A stretch of 64,000 nt of DNA. It comes from Selenomonadales bacterium 4137-cl (GTDB lineage Bacteria > Bacillota > Negativicutes > Sporomusales > UBA7701). This document shows, one piece after another, positions 1 to 9,474 of the stretch; positions within the stretch are counted from its first letter, which is position 1; every line of letters begins with the position of its first letter. The DNA lies in assembly GCA_032334055.1 (NCBI GenBank), contig JAUOZS010000001.1:3434001-3498000 (forward strand). Direction: 5' to 3'. The position numbers and the translations under genes were made by a program. The notes beneath the pieces were generated by a model. The model worked only from the letters and a program-made list of their open reading frames with translations, was not told the origin of the DNA and ran no database searches.

Positions 1-829
1 GCCCGAGACCGCCGACAATCGGTTGGCGGCCGGCCGCGGCCAGCACCTTCTCGGCGACGAGTTCCAGTTCCTTGCCGTCGGCGGTCGTCACGGCGACCGT
101 AAGCCCATCGGGACCTGGCCGGATGCCGGTCACCTTCGCGCCGGTCAGCATTTTTATCCCCTGCTTGCGCAGCAGCAGCGCCATCCGCTTCACCAGATCG
201 GCGTCGATACTGGGCAGGAGGGTCGGCAGCATCTCCACGACCGTAACCTGGCAGCCGAATGCCCGGAAGATAGCGGCAAACTCCACCCCCACCGCGCCGG
301 AGCCAACCACGACCATACTGCGCGGCACCGCGTCCAGCGCCAGCACCTCGTCGCTCGTCAGCACCCCCGGCAGGTCGGCGCCCGGCACCGGCAGCCTCAT
401 CGGCTCCGAGCCGGTGGCGAGAATAATTTTGCAGACGGCGAACTCCTCCCGCCCGGCGTGACTGCTTACCGCCAGCGCGCCTGGGCCGGCCAGCGCCGCC
501 TCGCCGTACCTAACCTCGATGCCGTTTGCAGCCACCAGTTGAACGACGCCAGCCTGCAGCTGCCCCACCACCTGGTCCTTGCGGGCCATGACGGCGGCGA
601 AGTCGAAGCCGATGTTCTCGGCCCGCAGGCCGAAGGCCGCGCAATCCTGGAGGCTTTGCCACCGCTCCGCGCTCCTGAGCAGCGTCTTCGTCGGAATGCA
701 GCCGCGATTGAGGCACACCCCGCCCAGTTTCTCCTTCTCGACCAGCAGCACCCTGGCGCCCAGCTGCGCCGCCCGGATGGCGGCCGTATAACCGCCCGGC
801 CCGCCGCCGACGACCGCGATGTCGTACAT
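1..829 (-). CDS. lpdA: Dihydrolipoyl dehydrogenase, 3'-truncated by window edge
   Basis: Partial gene: the start is inside the window and the frame runs open off the left edge. It begins MYDIAVVGGGPGGYTAA, the FAD-binding Rossmann motif, followed by the redox disulfide motif GGVCLNRGCIPTK (C-X4-C) and the second dinucleotide motif VVVGSGAVGVEFA. The enzyme re-oxidises dihydrolipoyl groups using NAD+ and is the L-protein of the glycine cleavage system. It is the last visible gene of the riboswitch-led gcv operon, 14 bp after lipM, so it is most likely the dedicated L-protein rather than a pyruvate dehydrogenase subunit. Only about 276 of the usual 460 residues are visible. Confidence 0.93.
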   Translation of the reverse strand, partial: MYDIAVVGGGPGGYTAAIRAAQLGARVLLVEKEKLGGVCLNRGCIPTKTLLRSAERWQSLQDCAAFGLRAENIGFDFAAVMARKDQVVGQLQAGVVQLVAANGIEVRYGEAALAGPGALAVSSHAGREEFAVCKIILATGSEPMRLPVPGADLPGVLTSDEVLALDAVPRSMVVVGSGAVGVEFAAIFRAFGCQVTVVEMLPTLLPSIDADLVKRMALLLRKQGIKMLTGAKVTGIRPGPDGLTVAVTTADGKELELVAEKVLAAAGRQPIVGGLG

Positions 830-843
830 AAAATCCCCCTCGG

Positions 844-1671
844 TTAGCGCAATAAATTCCAGCTATCGCAGCCATACTTCTCCGCCGCAAGTGTCGCGGC
901 GACCGCCCGTTCGCCGGCGGTCAGGCCGCCGGGAACGAATTCATCCGCCAGCGCCGCGGCAAAACCCGCCGTCAGAGCATCGGTCAACTCCGTCCAGGCG
1001 GGTAAGCGGCCAAGCGCCTCCTCAAGGCCGATTGCCCGGCCGGCCAGCATCGCCGCCGTCGCCGCCCGCGCTTCCGGAGACGGCAGCCGGAGTATGGCCG
1101 CGACTTTGGCGGCGTCAAACCTGAGCAGCAGCGACCCGTGCTGCAGGATGACCCCGTTCTTGCGCACCTGGGCGCTGCCAGCCAGCTTGCGCCCCGCGCA
1201 GGTAAGCTCATACTGGGCCGGGGCGTCGAAACACGCCGCCGAGGCATGTTTAGACCGCCGTCCCTGTCCGTAGGCGGCGGGGGGGATGCTCAGTCCGGCC
1301 TCGACCCCCAGCCGCTTTAGCCCGTCCAGCAGTCCGCCGCTGAACCAGCGATAGGCCCCGGTAATCGTCGGCGGCACGCCCGGAAAATCTTCCCGCACCA
1401 CCACGCTGTAAGTTAGCTCCGCGTCGTGCAGCACCGCCCGGCCGCCGGTAAGACGGCGCACCACGTCGATGCCGCGCGCGTGGCAGGCGTCTAGATCTAT
1501 CTCCGCCGCCGCCCGCTGGAAATAACCAAGGCTGACCGCCGCCGGCCGCCAGCCGTAGAACCTGAGCGTGGGCGGCGCCTCGCCCGCCCCGTGGGCGAGC
1601 ATGATCGCCTCATCCGCCGCCATATTTCCGGCGGCGGATGAGGCGCCGCTGTCAATCACCCGCCACGGCAC
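844..1671 (-). CDS. lipM: Octanoyl-[GcvH]:protein N-octanoyltransferase-like (LipM type)
   Basis: A 275-residue lipoate-protein ligase A fold protein. It shows the substrate-loop motif RRLTGGRAVLHD, a GRKLAGSAQ segment and ILQHGSLLL. A Cys in the motif AACFDAPAQYEL sits where LipM carries its catalytic cysteine, which separates octanoyltransferases from ATP-dependent LplA ligases. The likely job is transfer of octanoate from acyl carrier protein to GcvH, giving the substrate for the radical-SAM pair encoded just upstream. The GTG start overlaps the upstream gene by 20 bp. The exact start is uncertain because the ribosome site is weak; an ATG lies 16 codons downstream. Confidence 0.85.
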   Translation of the reverse strand: MPWRVIDSGASSAAGNMAADEAIMLAHGAGEAPPTLRFYGWRPAAVSLGYFQRAAAEIDLDACHARGIDVVRRLTGGRAVLHDAELTYSVVVREDFPGVPPTITGAYRWFSGGLLDGLKRLGVEAGLSIPPAAYGQGRRSKHASAACFDAPAQYELTCAGRKLAGSAQVRKNGVILQHGSLLLRFDAAKVAAILRLPSPEARAATAAMLAGRAIGLEEALGRLPAWTELTDALTAGFAAALADEFVPGGLTAGERAVAATLAAEKYGCDSWNLLR

Positions 1672-2629
1672 GCGCCCCGCCCCCGATCACTTCGCATTCG
1701 GCGATCGCCTGCGCCGTCTCTGCCGCGGTCAGCGGCCGCGGATAGTTATACATCACCCCGCCGGGGCGCTCGTTATAATACGGACGGTTGCAGTCCGGAC
1801 AGCCGCTCGTGCGGAACGCCGTCCCGTCGGCCAGCAGCCCGGCCAGCCCGTCAACCGCGAACCCGCCTATCGCGCCGCCCCGGCAGACTATCGCCTCCCG
1901 GCCGTATCCCTGCCGCAGCAGGTGATGCGCCACCTGGACCCGCCGGTACCGGCCGACGGGGGGCGCCGCCAGACCGGCCCAGGCCGTTCCCTTCACCGGC
2001 GTGAACGCAAACAGCCCCACCGTAATGCCCTTTTCTATGCAGGCCGCCAGAGTGTCGGCCATCTCTTCCTCCGTTTCGCCCAGGCCGACAATGAGATGGG
2101 TCGTAACCCTTCCCGGCAGGGCAGCGGCGCATTCGGCCAACAGCCGCCACCGCGCGTCCCAGTCGCCCTCCTTGGCTGCCCGGTACGCCGCCGGCGTGGC
2201 GGCGTCCAGCGCCACGCAAATGCGGTCGGCGCCGGCCGCTATCAGCCGCCTTGCCTCGTTTACCGTTTCCAGGTTGCTGGACACGCACACCGGCACACCG
2301 CTAAGAGCGCTCATAGACGACACCGCCTCCGCAGCCCCCTCGCGGTCGTCGCCGTCGTGGACGACCTGCAGGCAGGCCCGCCTGATCCTGCCGGCGACAT
2401 AGGCGGCGTCGATGCCGATGATTGTCTTGGCCGCCTCCGCAGCCGGCCAGGTGACGCGCGACAACATATTGGCGCGCGCGCCGCTCTCCCGCGCCTGGGT
2501 GCAGAAGCGGCAATTATTGCGGCATTTTTCTCCCAGCATCACGTAAGCGGTGGTCGGCGGCGCCTCGCTCCGCGTCGCCAGACCGGCGACAACGGCGGCG
2601 GTTCCCGCCGACAGCCTCCAGAAATTCAT
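1652..2629 (-). CDS. Radical SAM protein, candidate lipoyl synthase subunit (LipS1/LipS2-like)
   Basis: About 325 residues. A CRNNCRFC motif (CX3CX2C) binds the radical-SAM [4Fe-4S] cluster, and a second Cys pair, SGCPDCNRPYYNE near the C terminus, could hold an auxiliary cluster. It is biotin-synthase-like in length but sits in a gcv/lipM operon beside a second radical-SAM gene. That arrangement matches the two-protein lipoyl synthase LipS1/LipS2 known from Thermococcus. I chose the ATG at 2629, which forms an ATGA overlap with the upstream stop and lies 11 nt after GAGGGGAG; the GTG at 2641 directly abuts that site. Lipoyl synthase function is an inference from context, and I cannot say which subunit it is. 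Confidence 0.7.
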   Translation of the reverse strand: MNFWRLSAGTAAVVAGLATRSEAPPTTAYVMLGEKCRNNCRFCTQARESGARANMLSRVTWPAAEAAKTIIGIDAAYVAGRIRRACLQVVHDGDDREGAAEAVSSMSALSGVPVCVSSNLETVNEARRLIAAGADRICVALDAATPAAYRAAKEGDWDARWRLLAECAAALPGRVTTHLIVGLGETEEEMADTLAACIEKGITVGLFAFTPVKGTAWAGLAAPPVGRYRRVQVAHHLLRQGYGREAIVCRGGAIGGFAVDGLAGLLADGTAFRTSGCPDCNRPYYNERPGGVMYNYPRPLTAAETAQAIAECEVIGGGARAVAGD

Positions 2630-3489
2630 AACACGCAACACTCCCCTCGTCCAACGGCGGTCAGGCCGAGGCTTTCGGCCAACCGCACCGCGGCGGGTGT
2701 AGGCTTTACGATCGCGTTGAAGCCCAGGCGAACCGCCGCCTGGTCCATGGTGTCGCGATAGCGGCCGCCCGGTCGCATACAGCCCAGGCGGACCGGCACG
2801 TCCGGAAACAACTGCCGGGCTGCGGCCATGACCGTCAGCGCCGCGTCAAGGTCAGGCGGCTTGCGTCCGGCGTAGCGCGTACCCCTGGTAGGCGTGAACA
2901 CGATCAGCGTCAGACTGTCGGCGCCCAACAGCTTCAACAGCGCCAACGCCTGGTACTCGCCGCGGATCTCGCCGCCGTGCAGGCCGATGCAGACGTGAGG
3001 CGCCACCCGGCAGCGGGCTCTGAGCTTATGATAGCAGGCCGCATAATCGGCTACCTTCCGGTTGAGGCCGAAGACCTCCCTGATGGTATCGTCGGCGCCG
3101 ACAAAATCGAACGACACCGTGTCGGCCAGCGGGGCGACGACATCGATATCGGCGTCGTCGATCAGCCCGGTGTGGATATTGAAGCGGCGGCCGGATTTCA
3201 GCGCAGCCAGCCGCCCGGCGTGTACGGCCAGCGGCACGCCGCCGCCGGCCGTACAGCCGCCGCTGATAAGGCAACTGGGGCCGAGTCCTTCGCCCCGGCC
3301 GGCCACCGTCGCCAGCGGCGTCATCCTCCTGAGATACACCCCGCCGCAGTGGGCGCAATCGAGGGCGCAATCCGCCCCGGTCACACTTACCGTCGTCGTC
3401 TGCGTAGGATAAGACAGGGTGATCACGGGGGGGAAATTCTCCTCCCTGATCGCCCAGCACTTTGCCTCAAGCTCGCCTAAGCCTTCCAT
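2626..3489 (-). CDS. Radical SAM protein, candidate lipoyl synthase partner subunit (LipS1/LipS2-like)
   Basis: 287 residues. The radical-SAM motif is [10 protein letters not shown] (CX3CX2C), and additional cysteines lie at PSCLISGGC and in the terminal GECCVL tail. It is adjacent to and translationally coupled with the second radical-SAM gene, and its start lies 13 bp inside the end of gcvPB. The pair, next to lipM and gcvH, suggests that both proteins insert sulfur at C6 and C8 of octanoyl-GcvH. No classical LipA (with its CX4CX5C auxiliary motif) is seen in the window. It could instead be another biotin-synthase-like sulfur or methyl enzyme, but the operon argues for lipoate. Confidence 0.7.
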   Translation of the reverse strand: MEGLGELEAKCWAIREENFPPVITLSYPTQTTTVSVTGADCALDCAHCGGVYLRRMTPLATVAGRGEGLGPSCLISGGCTAGGGVPLAVHAGRLAALKSGRRFNIHTGLIDDADIDVVAPLADTVSFDFVGADDTIREVFGLNRKVADYAACYHKLRARCRVAPHVCIGLHGGEIRGEYQALALLKLLGADSLTLIVFTPTRGTRYAGRKPPDLDAALTVMAAARQLFPDVPVRLGCMRPGGRYRDTMDQAAVRLGFNAIVKPTPAAVRLAESLGLTAVGRGECCVL

Positions 3490-4928
3490 CGCACCACCGG
3501 CTTGCGGGCGGCGGTCGCCTCGTCGAGCCTCCCCACAACGGTGGTGGCTGGGGCGGCTTTAAGCTTGGCGGCGTCCTCCTCCGCCTCGTCGGCGATCCTG
3601 AGCATGGCGGCGATAAAACCGTCGAGCGTCTCCTTGCTCTCCGTCTCGGTCGGCTCGATCATCAGCGCCTCCTCGACGATCAGCGGGAAGTAGATCGTCG
3701 GCGGATGATAGCCGTAATCAAGGAGCCTTTTTGCGATATCCAGCGTCCGCACGCCGTACGGCTTCTGGTCCTTCGAGGTCAGCACACACTCGTGCATGCA
3801 GAACCGCGCGAACGGCGAATGAAACTTCTCCTTCAGCCGGCTCAGGCAGTAGTTGGCGTTCAAAACCGCGTCCTCGCTGGCCGCCCTGAGCCCGTCGGGG
3901 CCCATGGCCAGGATATAGGCATAGGCGCGGACGATCACCCCGAAATTGCCGTAGAACGACTGCATCTTGCCGATCGACAGCGGCCGGTCGTAATCGAGGC
4001 GGTAGCTGCCGCCCTCGGCCGCAATCACCGGCACCGGCAGGAAGGGGATGAGCTCCTTCTTGACGCCCACCGGCCCCGAACCGGGACCGCCGCCGCCGTG
4101 GGGGGTGGAAAACGTCTTGTGGAGATTGAAGTGGATGACATCGAACCCCATGTCGCCCGGGCGGGAAATGCCCATAATGGCGTTGGCGTTCGCGCCGTCA
4201 TAGTATAGCAGGCCGCCGGCGGCGTGGACGATTTCGGCCACCGCGCGGATATTTTTCTCGAACAGGCCCAGCGTACTGGGGTTGGTCAGCATCAGGGCGG
4301 CCGTGTCCGGGCCTACGGCGGCCCGCAGCGCCTCCAGGTCGACGGCGCCGTCCGGGTGGGATTTGATTTCCACCGTCTCCAGCCCGCCGACCGCGGCGGT
4401 GGCCGGATTGGTGCCGTGGGCCGAATCGGGGACGATGACCTTCGTCCGGTTCTCGCCGCGGTGGCGGTGGTAAGCGCGGATGAGCTTGAGGCCGGTCAGT
4501 TCGCCGTGGGCGCCAGCCGCCGGCTGCATCGTCACCGCATCCATGCCGGCGATCTCCGCCAGGTAGCCCTCCATCGCCGCGACCAGCTCCAACGCGCCCT
4601 GCACCGTCGCCTCGTCCTGGAGAGGATGGATGGCTGCGAAGCCGCTCATGCGACATGCATCCTCATTGATCTTCGGGTTATACTTCATCGTGCACGAGCC
4701 GAGAGGGTAAAAGCCCGAATCAACGCCGAAGTTGCGCTGCGACAGGGCCGTATAGTGGCGCACTAACTCCAACTGGCTGACCTCGGGCAAGGCGGCCGAC
4801 GTCCGGCGCCGGAAGGCGTCGGGGATAAGATCGGCCGCGTCGGGGGCCGGCACGTCGCAGGCCGGCAGGTCGATCGCGCGGCGGCCGGGTTGACCCATCT
4901 CGAATATAAGCGCCTTGGCCTTTCTCAT
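3477..4928 (-). CDS. gcvPB: Glycine dehydrogenase (decarboxylating) subunit 2
   Basis: 483 residues from the ATG at 4928, which overlaps the gcvPA stop as ATGA. It is the C-terminal half of P-protein in two-subunit systems. The PLP lysine lies in [18 protein letters not shown]. With GcvPA it decarboxylates glycine and passes the aminomethyl group to lipoyl-GcvH. Conserved segments [10 protein letters not shown] and [12 protein letters not shown] are intact. An in-frame extension upstream to 4994 exists but overlaps gcvPA and has no ribosome site, so I reject it. Confidence 0.96.
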   Translation of the reverse strand: MRKAKALIFEMGQPGRRAIDLPACDVPAPDAADLIPDAFRRRTSAALPEVSQLELVRHYTALSQRNFGVDSGFYPLGSCTMKYNPKINEDACRMSGFAAIHPLQDEATVQGALELVAAMEGYLAEIAGMDAVTMQPAAGAHGELTGLKLIRAYHRHRGENRTKVIVPDSAHGTNPATAAVGGLETVEIKSHPDGAVDLEALRAAVGPDTAALMLTNPSTLGLFEKNIRAVAEIVHAAGGLLYYDGANANAIMGISRPGDMGFDVIHFNLHKTFSTPHGGGGPGSGPVGVKKELIPFLPVPVIAAEGGSYRLDYDRPLSIGKMQSFYGNFGVIVRAYAYILAMGPDGLRAASEDAVLNANYCLSRLKEKFHSPFARFCMHECVLTSKDQKPYGVRTLDIAKRLLDYGYHPPTIYFPLIVEEALMIEPTETESKETLDGFIAAMLRIADEAEEDAAKLKAAPATTVVGRLDEATAARKPVVRWKA

Positions 4929-6271
4929 AATACCGCCTCCACTGTCCGCACCAAGCGGTCGATCTCCGCCCTGGTGCGTTTTTCGGTCACGCACATCAGC
5001 ATGCAGCCGGCCAGGTCGGGGTAATAACGGCCGAGATCGAGGCCGCCGATAATTTTCTCACTGAATAAAGCAGCGTTGATCTCCGCCACCGGCTTGGCGC
5101 AGCGTACGGCGAACTCCTTGAAGAACGGTGCGCCGAACGCCGGCCGGCACCCTGGAAGCTTCGTAAGGGAATCGCAGGCGTAGCGGGCCTTCTTAACGCA
5201 CAGCTCCGCCACCTCGCGAAAGCCCTCCCGTCCCACCGCGGTGAGATGCACCGCGGCCGCCAAAGCGCACAACGCCTCATTGGAACAAATGTTGGAAGTC
5301 GCCTTCTCGCGGCGGATATGCTGTTCGCGGGCCTGCAGCGTCAGCACGAAGCCGCGGGTGCCCTCGAAGTCGGTCGTCTGGCCGACGATGCGGCCGGGCA
5401 TCCGGCGCATCAACTTCTCGGTGGTCGCAAAGAACCCCAAGTACGGACCGCCGAACGAGACTGACAACCCGAGCGGCTGCCCCTCGCCAACGACCACATC
5501 GGCCCCGAGCGCCCCCGGTGCCTCCAGCACCCCCAGCGACACCGGATCGGCGGCCGCGACCAGCAGCGCACCGGCCGAATGGGCCAGCCCGGCGGCGGCC
5601 GCCACATCCTCCAGGCAGCCGAAGAAATTGGGCGTCTGAACGATCACCGCCGCCGTCGCCGGCCCTACAAGATCCCCGAGGGCTTCGGCGTCCGTCGTGC
5701 CGTCCGCGAACGGCGCTTCTTTCACAGTTACGCCCCGGTCGACCGCGTAAGTGGCGAGAACGGCCCGGTAATGCGGATGGACCGTCCGCGCCACCACCAC
5801 CTCACTGCGACCGGTCGCGGCGCAGGCCGTCATCGCCGCCTCGGCCATCGCCGTACCGCCATCGTACAGCGACGCATTGGCCACCTCCATGCCGGTGATC
5901 TCGCAGATCATGCTCTGATACTCCCACAACGCCTGCAGATAGCCCTGGGAAATCTCCGGCTGGTACTGGGTGTAAGCTGTGTAGAACTCCGACCGGCCGA
6001 TGACGTGATCAACCACGCTCGGCACATAATGGTCATACGCCCCGGCCCCCAGGAAACAGGCGTATTCGTCCAGGCTGGCGTTCCTGGCGGCCAACGCCCG
6101 CATATGTCTAGCCAGCTCCGGCTCGGCCATCGCCGCCGGCAAAGCCAGCGGCCTGTCGAGTCGCACCTCCGCCGGCACGTCGGCAAACAGTTCCTGCGTC
6201 GACCCGACGCCGATGGCGGCCAGCATGGCCCGCCGGTCGGCGTCGGTGTGCGGCAGGTAACTCCTGGTCAT
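4925..6271 (-). CDS. gcvPA: Glycine dehydrogenase (decarboxylating) subunit 1
   Basis: 449 residues starting [13 protein letters not shown] at 6271, directly after the gcvH stop. It is the N-terminal half of P-protein, with typical segments [28 protein letters not shown] and [12 protein letters not shown]. It forms an alpha2-beta2 complex with GcvPB in the glycine cleavage system and is co-transcribed under the glycine riboswitch. Its length matches the split-subunit family of clostridia and bacilli (about 445-450 residues). No truncation or frameshift is visible. Confidence 0.96.
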   Translation of the reverse strand: MTRSYLPHTDADRRAMLAAIGVGSTQELFADVPAEVRLDRPLALPAAMAEPELARHMRALAARNASLDEYACFLGAGAYDHYVPSVVDHVIGRSEFYTAYTQYQPEISQGYLQALWEYQSMICEITGMEVANASLYDGGTAMAEAAMTACAATGRSEVVVARTVHPHYRAVLATYAVDRGVTVKEAPFADGTTDAEALGDLVGPATAAVIVQTPNFFGCLEDVAAAAGLAHSAGALLVAAADPVSLGVLEAPGALGADVVVGEGQPLGLSVSFGGPYLGFFATTEKLMRRMPGRIVGQTTDFEGTRGFVLTLQAREQHIRREKATSNICSNEALCALAAAVHLTAVGREGFREVAELCVKKARYACDSLTKLPGCRPAFGAPFFKEFAVRCAKPVAEINAALFSEKIIGGLDLGRYYPDLAGCMLMCVTEKRTRAEIDRLVRTVEAVL

Positions 6272-6272
6272 G

Positions 6273-6662
6273 CTAATGGCCTCCCTCCGCCGCGAACTTC
6301 TCGTAGCCGGCGGCGTCAAGCAGCGCGTCAAGCTCGCCGGGGTTCGACATCTCGATTACAGCGATCCAGCCGGCTCCATATGGTTCTTCGTTGATTTTCT
6401 CCGGCGTATCGTTCAGCGCGTCGTTGACAGCTACCACCGTACCCGAAAGCGGGGTATAGATGTCGGACACCGCCTTTACCGACTCGACCACCGAAAACTT
6501 CTGCCCGGCAGTCACAGCCAAGCCCACCGTCGGCACCTCGACGAACACCACGTCGCCAAGCTGATGCTGGGCAAAATCGGTGATCCCTACCGTCGCCCGG
6601 TTGCCCTCGACCCTTACCCATTCGTGCTCGCGTGAATACTTAAGCTCCTGCGGATTATTCAT
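6273..6662 (-). CDS. gcvH: Glycine cleavage system H protein
   Basis: 129 residues from the ATG at 6662. The lipoyl-lysine lies in [12 protein letters not shown] (Lys63). The N terminus [11 protein letters not shown] is typical. An upstream ATG at 6668 would make an ATGA overlap with gcvT but lies only 2 nt from the GAGGGG ribosome site, while 6662 has 8 nt spacing. The protein shuttles the aminomethyl group between P, T and L proteins and is the probable substrate for the LipM and LipS-like enzymes encoded in the same operon. Confidence 0.95.
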   Translation of the reverse strand: MNNPQELKYSREHEWVRVEGNRATVGITDFAQHQLGDVVFVEVPTVGLAVTAGQKFSVVESVKAVSDIYTPLSGTVVAVNDALNDTPEKINEEPYGAGWIAVIEMSNPGELDALLDAAGYEKFAAEGGH

Positions 6663-6664
6663 TG

Positions 6665-7762
6665 TCATTTCCCCTCTCTTTTGTAAAATGGCCTTGGTAT
6701 GATTTCGGCGGCCACGGCTTTGCCGCGGATCTCCACCGCAATACCTGTTCCCGGCTTCGCATACGCGGCCTCAACCAGCGCCATACCGAGGTTTTTATCC
6801 AGCGTCGGCGCATATGAACCGGTCGTCACCGTCCCGATTCTCCGGCCGTCGGCCAGCACGGGATACTCCGCCCTGGCCACGCCGCGCTCGGTCAGCGCGA
6901 AGCCCGCGATTTTCCGCAACGGGCCGGCCTCGAGCTGCGCGGCCAGCACCGGCCGGCCGTTGAAGTCCCCCTTTTCGGGTCGCACAAAGCGGGTCAGTCC
7001 CGCCTCCACCGGCGAAATCTCCGGCGACAGCTCATGGCCGTAAAGCGGCATGCAGGCCTCGAACCGCAGCGTATCCCGGCAGCCCAGACCGGCCGGCGCC
7101 AGCCCCAGCGGCGTTCCCGCCTCCATGACCGTCTCCCAAAGATAGGCGGCGTCCTCCGGGCGGCAGTAAAGCTCGAACCCGTCCTCGCCCGTATAGCCGG
7201 TGCGCGATATCATCACCCGCCTGCCGGCCACCTCGGCTGCCGGCAAAAACCAGTAATAGCCCAGCTTGCCCACGGGAGCGCCGGTCAGCTTCGCCATGAT
7301 CGCCTGCGCAGCCGGCCCCTGCAGCGCCAGCTGCGCCGTTTCCGCCGACAGGTTGGCGAGCTTCACGTCGAAGCCCGCGCCGTTATCCCGCAGCCAGTCC
7401 CAGTCCTTGGCGATATTGGCGGCGTTGATCACCAGCAGGTAATCCTCGGGTCCGTAGCGGTAGATAAGCAAATCGTCGACCGTGCCGCCGTCGGGGTAGC
7501 ACATCGGCGAATACTGCACCTGGTTATCACTCATCTTCGCCACATCGTTGGTCACTACCTTCTGCAGGTAAGCCAGCGCATCCGGCCCCTTAACCGTCAC
7601 CTCCCCCATATGGGATACATCGAACAAACCCGCCTTCTCCCGCACCGCCCGGTGCTCGGCGATAATGCCGCCGTACTGTACAGGCAGCAGCCAGCCTCCG
7701 AACTCGACGATTTTGCCGCCATACTTCAGGTGGGTCTCGTATAAGGGCGTCTTCTCGGCCAT
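6665..7762 (-). CDS. gcvT: Aminomethyltransferase (glycine cleavage T protein)
   Basis: 365 residues from the ATG at 7762 ([17 protein letters not shown]), preceded by GAGGGGGAG. It transfers the methylene carbon from H protein to tetrahydrofolate and releases ammonia. Conserved GcvT segments [32 protein letters not shown] and GLGCRDTLR are intact. It is the first gene after the tandem glycine riboswitch and terminator, so its expression should rise with glycine. The long in-frame extension to 7921 reads through the riboswitch terminator and is not coding. Confidence 0.96.
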   Translation of the reverse strand: MAEKTPLYETHLKYGGKIVEFGGWLLPVQYGGIIAEHRAVREKAGLFDVSHMGEVTVKGPDALAYLQKVVTNDVAKMSDNQVQYSPMCYPDGGTVDDLLIYRYGPEDYLLVINAANIAKDWDWLRDNGAGFDVKLANLSAETAQLALQGPAAQAIMAKLTGAPVGKLGYYWFLPAAEVAGRRVMISRTGYTGEDGFELYCRPEDAAYLWETVMEAGTPLGLAPAGLGCRDTLRFEACMPLYGHELSPEISPVEAGLTRFVRPEKGDFNGRPVLAAQLEAGPLRKIAGFALTERGVARAEYPVLADGRRIGTVTTGSYAPTLDKNLGMALVEAAYAKPGTGIAVEIRGKAVAAEIIPRPFYKREGK

Positions 7763-7859
7763 GCAACTCTCCCCCTCGTTGAATATAGACTCTCTCCGCA
7801 CCAGGATATTTATTAACGCGCCTGCCCTTACTCCCCGGAATCTTCTGCTCGTACAGAAG

Positions 7860-7899
7860 AAAAACAGAGACAAAAGAGCATTCGCTCCTTTGTCTCTGT
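7860..7899 (-). terminator. Riboswitch-controlled intrinsic terminator ahead of gcvT
   Basis: On the minus-strand RNA a 16-bp stem (7864-7879 with 7884-7899, one G-U pair, loop GAAU) is followed by a U-run. Its upstream arm contains the CAGAG that closes P1 of the second glycine aptamer, so glycine binding and terminator formation are mutually exclusive. This predicts a glycine-ON switch, as known for gcvT riboswitches of Bacillus. Confidence 0.85.
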
Positions 7900-8047
7900 C
7901 CCTTTTACCTGAGAGATTCACCCGTTAGGGTTCTCCTTCGGCGGCGCCTGCGCGCACTCTCCAGAGGATGGTCCGGCCATGGTCCTTTTGCCTGAGAGTT
8001 TAACAAAGGTTTTACTCCTTCGGCGCCGCATTCGCGGTCTCTCCCAC
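7894..8047 (-). promoter_or_regulatory. Tandem glycine riboswitch (two aptamers)
   Basis: Two consecutive gcvT-type glycine aptamers on the minus strand. Aptamer 1 (about 7984-8047) has GGGAGAGACCGC, GCGCCGAAGGAGTAA and AACTCTCAGGCAAAAGGAC. Aptamer 2 (about 7894-7966) has GGAGAGTGCGCG, GCCGCCGAAGGAG and AATCTCTCAGGTAAAAGGGA, with P1 CTCTG/CAGAG. Both match the consensus cores GCCGAAGGAG and CUCUCAGG-AAAAGG-AC. It directly precedes a terminator and gcvT. Confidence 0.95.
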
Positions 8048-8051
8048 TGCC

Positions 8052-8057
8052 ATCATA
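8052..8057 (-). promoter_or_regulatory. -10 element of gcv operon promoter
   Basis: TATGAT on the minus strand sits about 7 nt before the predicted 5' end of the first glycine aptamer, which fits a transcription start near 8045. The -35 region is weak, so the promoter is called from position and the -10 box only. Confidence 0.45.
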
Positions 8058-8155
8058 CCTTTATTCTGCTAATAAATTCCTTCGCTGCCGCCCGCCTTTT
8101 TCCTGCGCGGCGGCAATAAAATCTTTATTTCACAAAGTCCGCGCGTAACGGCACG

Positions 8156-8935
8156 TCAATAGCACTGCGGACGGCGGTCGGCGAATACCGGCATCCGCCG
8201 GCGGATTTCCTCCCCGGTCGCGAAATCCATGTCCACGACAAGGACCTCCTCGCCCGTCTCCGATCCCTCGGCCAGCACCTCTCCCCACGGATCGACGGCC
8301 AGCGAATGGCCATAGAAAACGTTCGCCTCATCGCGGCCGACCCTGTTAACGGCGATCACGAACATTTGGTTTTCGATCGCCCGCGCAATGTTAAGCGCCC
8401 GCCAGTGCGCCCCCCGCGACGCCGGCCACTCGGCGGGGACGAACAGCGTGCGGCAGCCTTCCAGCGCCATGGTCCGCGGCAGCTCGGTAAACCGCAGGTC
8501 GTAGCAAATGATCATCCCGGCGGGGCCGAAGCTCAGCTCGAAAACCGCCCGGCTGTCGCCGGGAGAAAGATAGCGGTCCTCCTCCATCAGGCCGATGAGG
8601 TGAATTTTGCTGTACTTGGCGATCACCGCGCCGTCGGGGCCGATGGCGTAGCAGGTATTGTAGACCCGCCCGTCCCGCGCTTCGGCGATCGAGCCGCTGA
8701 TGACCTCCACGCCATGCTCGCGGGCGAACGCCGTCAGCATTGCCATCGTCGGTCCGTCGGCCGGCTCGGCCAATTTGTCTATCTCGGCAAGCTTATAGCC
8801 TGTCGTCCACATCTCCGGCAGCACGAACACCGCCGCCCCTCGCGCCAGCCCCTCCGCCAGCATGGCCTCCGCCTTGCGGCGGTTGGCGGCCACGTCGCCG
8901 AGCGCGATATCCATCTGCAGCAGCGCGACCTTCAT
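8156..8935 (-). CDS. Carbon-nitrogen hydrolase (nitrilase superfamily, omega-amidase-like)
   Basis: 259 residues from the ATG at 8935. The nitrilase catalytic triad is visible: Glu41 in VLPEMWTTGY, Lys110 in KYSKIHLIG and Cys144 in IICYDLRF. Length and motifs match omega-amidase/NIT2-type enzymes that hydrolyse amides of 2-oxo acids such as 2-oxoglutaramate. It is a lone minus-strand gene between a terminator hairpin at 8981-9026 and the riboswitch promoter, so it may have its own promoter. The substrate cannot be assigned from sequence alone. Confidence 0.85.
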   Translation of the reverse strand: MKVALLQMDIALGDVAANRRKAEAMLAEGLARGAAVFVLPEMWTTGYKLAEIDKLAEPADGPTMAMLTAFAREHGVEVISGSIAEARDGRVYNTCYAIGPDGAVIAKYSKIHLIGLMEEDRYLSPGDSRAVFELSFGPAGMIICYDLRFTELPRTMALEGCRTLFVPAEWPASRGAHWRALNIARAIENQMFVIAVNRVGRDEANVFYGHSLAVDPWGEVLAEGSETGEEVLVVDMDFATGEEIRRRMPVFADRRPQCY

Positions 8936-8980
8936 CGCATTCTCCCTCCCCGCCCCGGGCGGCCAATCTTTCCTAAATAT

Positions 8981-9026
8981 AATATGCGCCGCCGGCGGCA
9001 AAATCCTGCCGCCGCCGGCGCATATT
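8981..9026 (-). terminator. Terminator hairpin after the ior/acyl-CoA operon
   Basis: 20-nt arms (8981-9000 and 9007-9026) pair with one mismatch around a 6-nt loop. The minus-strand RNA continues into an AU-rich tail (ATATTATATTT). It lies 10 bp after the maoC-like stop. Confidence 0.7.
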
Positions 9027-9036
9027 TAAGTTACCG

Positions 9037-9453
9037 TTACTTCTTGAGCATCGTCGCCTTGCCGTCGACCACCAGCACGCCCTCCTGGTTGGTCACCGTC
9101 GTCCTGAATATCAGCCTGTTTTTGGCCTCGAGCTTCTCGACGCATTCGACCGTGGCCGTCACCGTGTCGCCAATCTTCACCGGGGCGCGAAACAACAGCT
9201 CCTGGCCCATGTAAATGGTGTTGGCGCCCGGCAGGGCGGTGCCGAGCACGGCCGAAATCAATCCCGCCGACAGCATTCCGTGGGCGATCCGCTCCTTGAA
9301 CATCGTCTGTTTGGCAAACTCGATGTCGACATGCACCGGATTGAAGTCGCCGGTCACGCCGGCGAAGGTATAGACGTCGGCCTCGCTCACCGTCTTGGTC
9401 ATGCTCGCCTTGTCGCCCACCTTAACGTCGGCGAACGGGATATCCTGCACCAT
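9037..9453 (-). CDS. MaoC-family (R)-enoyl-CoA hydratase
   Basis: 138-residue hot-dog-fold protein. The hydratase motif GDFNPVHVD carries the catalytic Asp and His, followed by IAHGMLSAGLIS, as in PhaJ-type (R)-specific enoyl-CoA hydratases. A GGAAGGAG site precedes the ATG. It is the last gene of the ior/dehydratase/acyl-CoA dehydrogenase operon, 21 bp after the dehydrogenase, and should hydrate an enoyl-CoA made by either the dehydrogenase or the 4-hydroxybutyryl-CoA dehydratase homologue. The exact chain length is unknown. Confidence 0.88.
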   Translation of the reverse strand: MVQDIPFADVKVGDKASMTKTVSEADVYTFAGVTGDFNPVHVDIEFAKQTMFKERIAHGMLSAGLISAVLGTALPGANTIYMGQELLFRAPVKIGDTVTATVECVEKLEAKNRLIFRTTVTNQEGVLVVDGKATMLKK

Positions 9454-9474
9454 AGCGGATGCTCCTTCCTTTCC

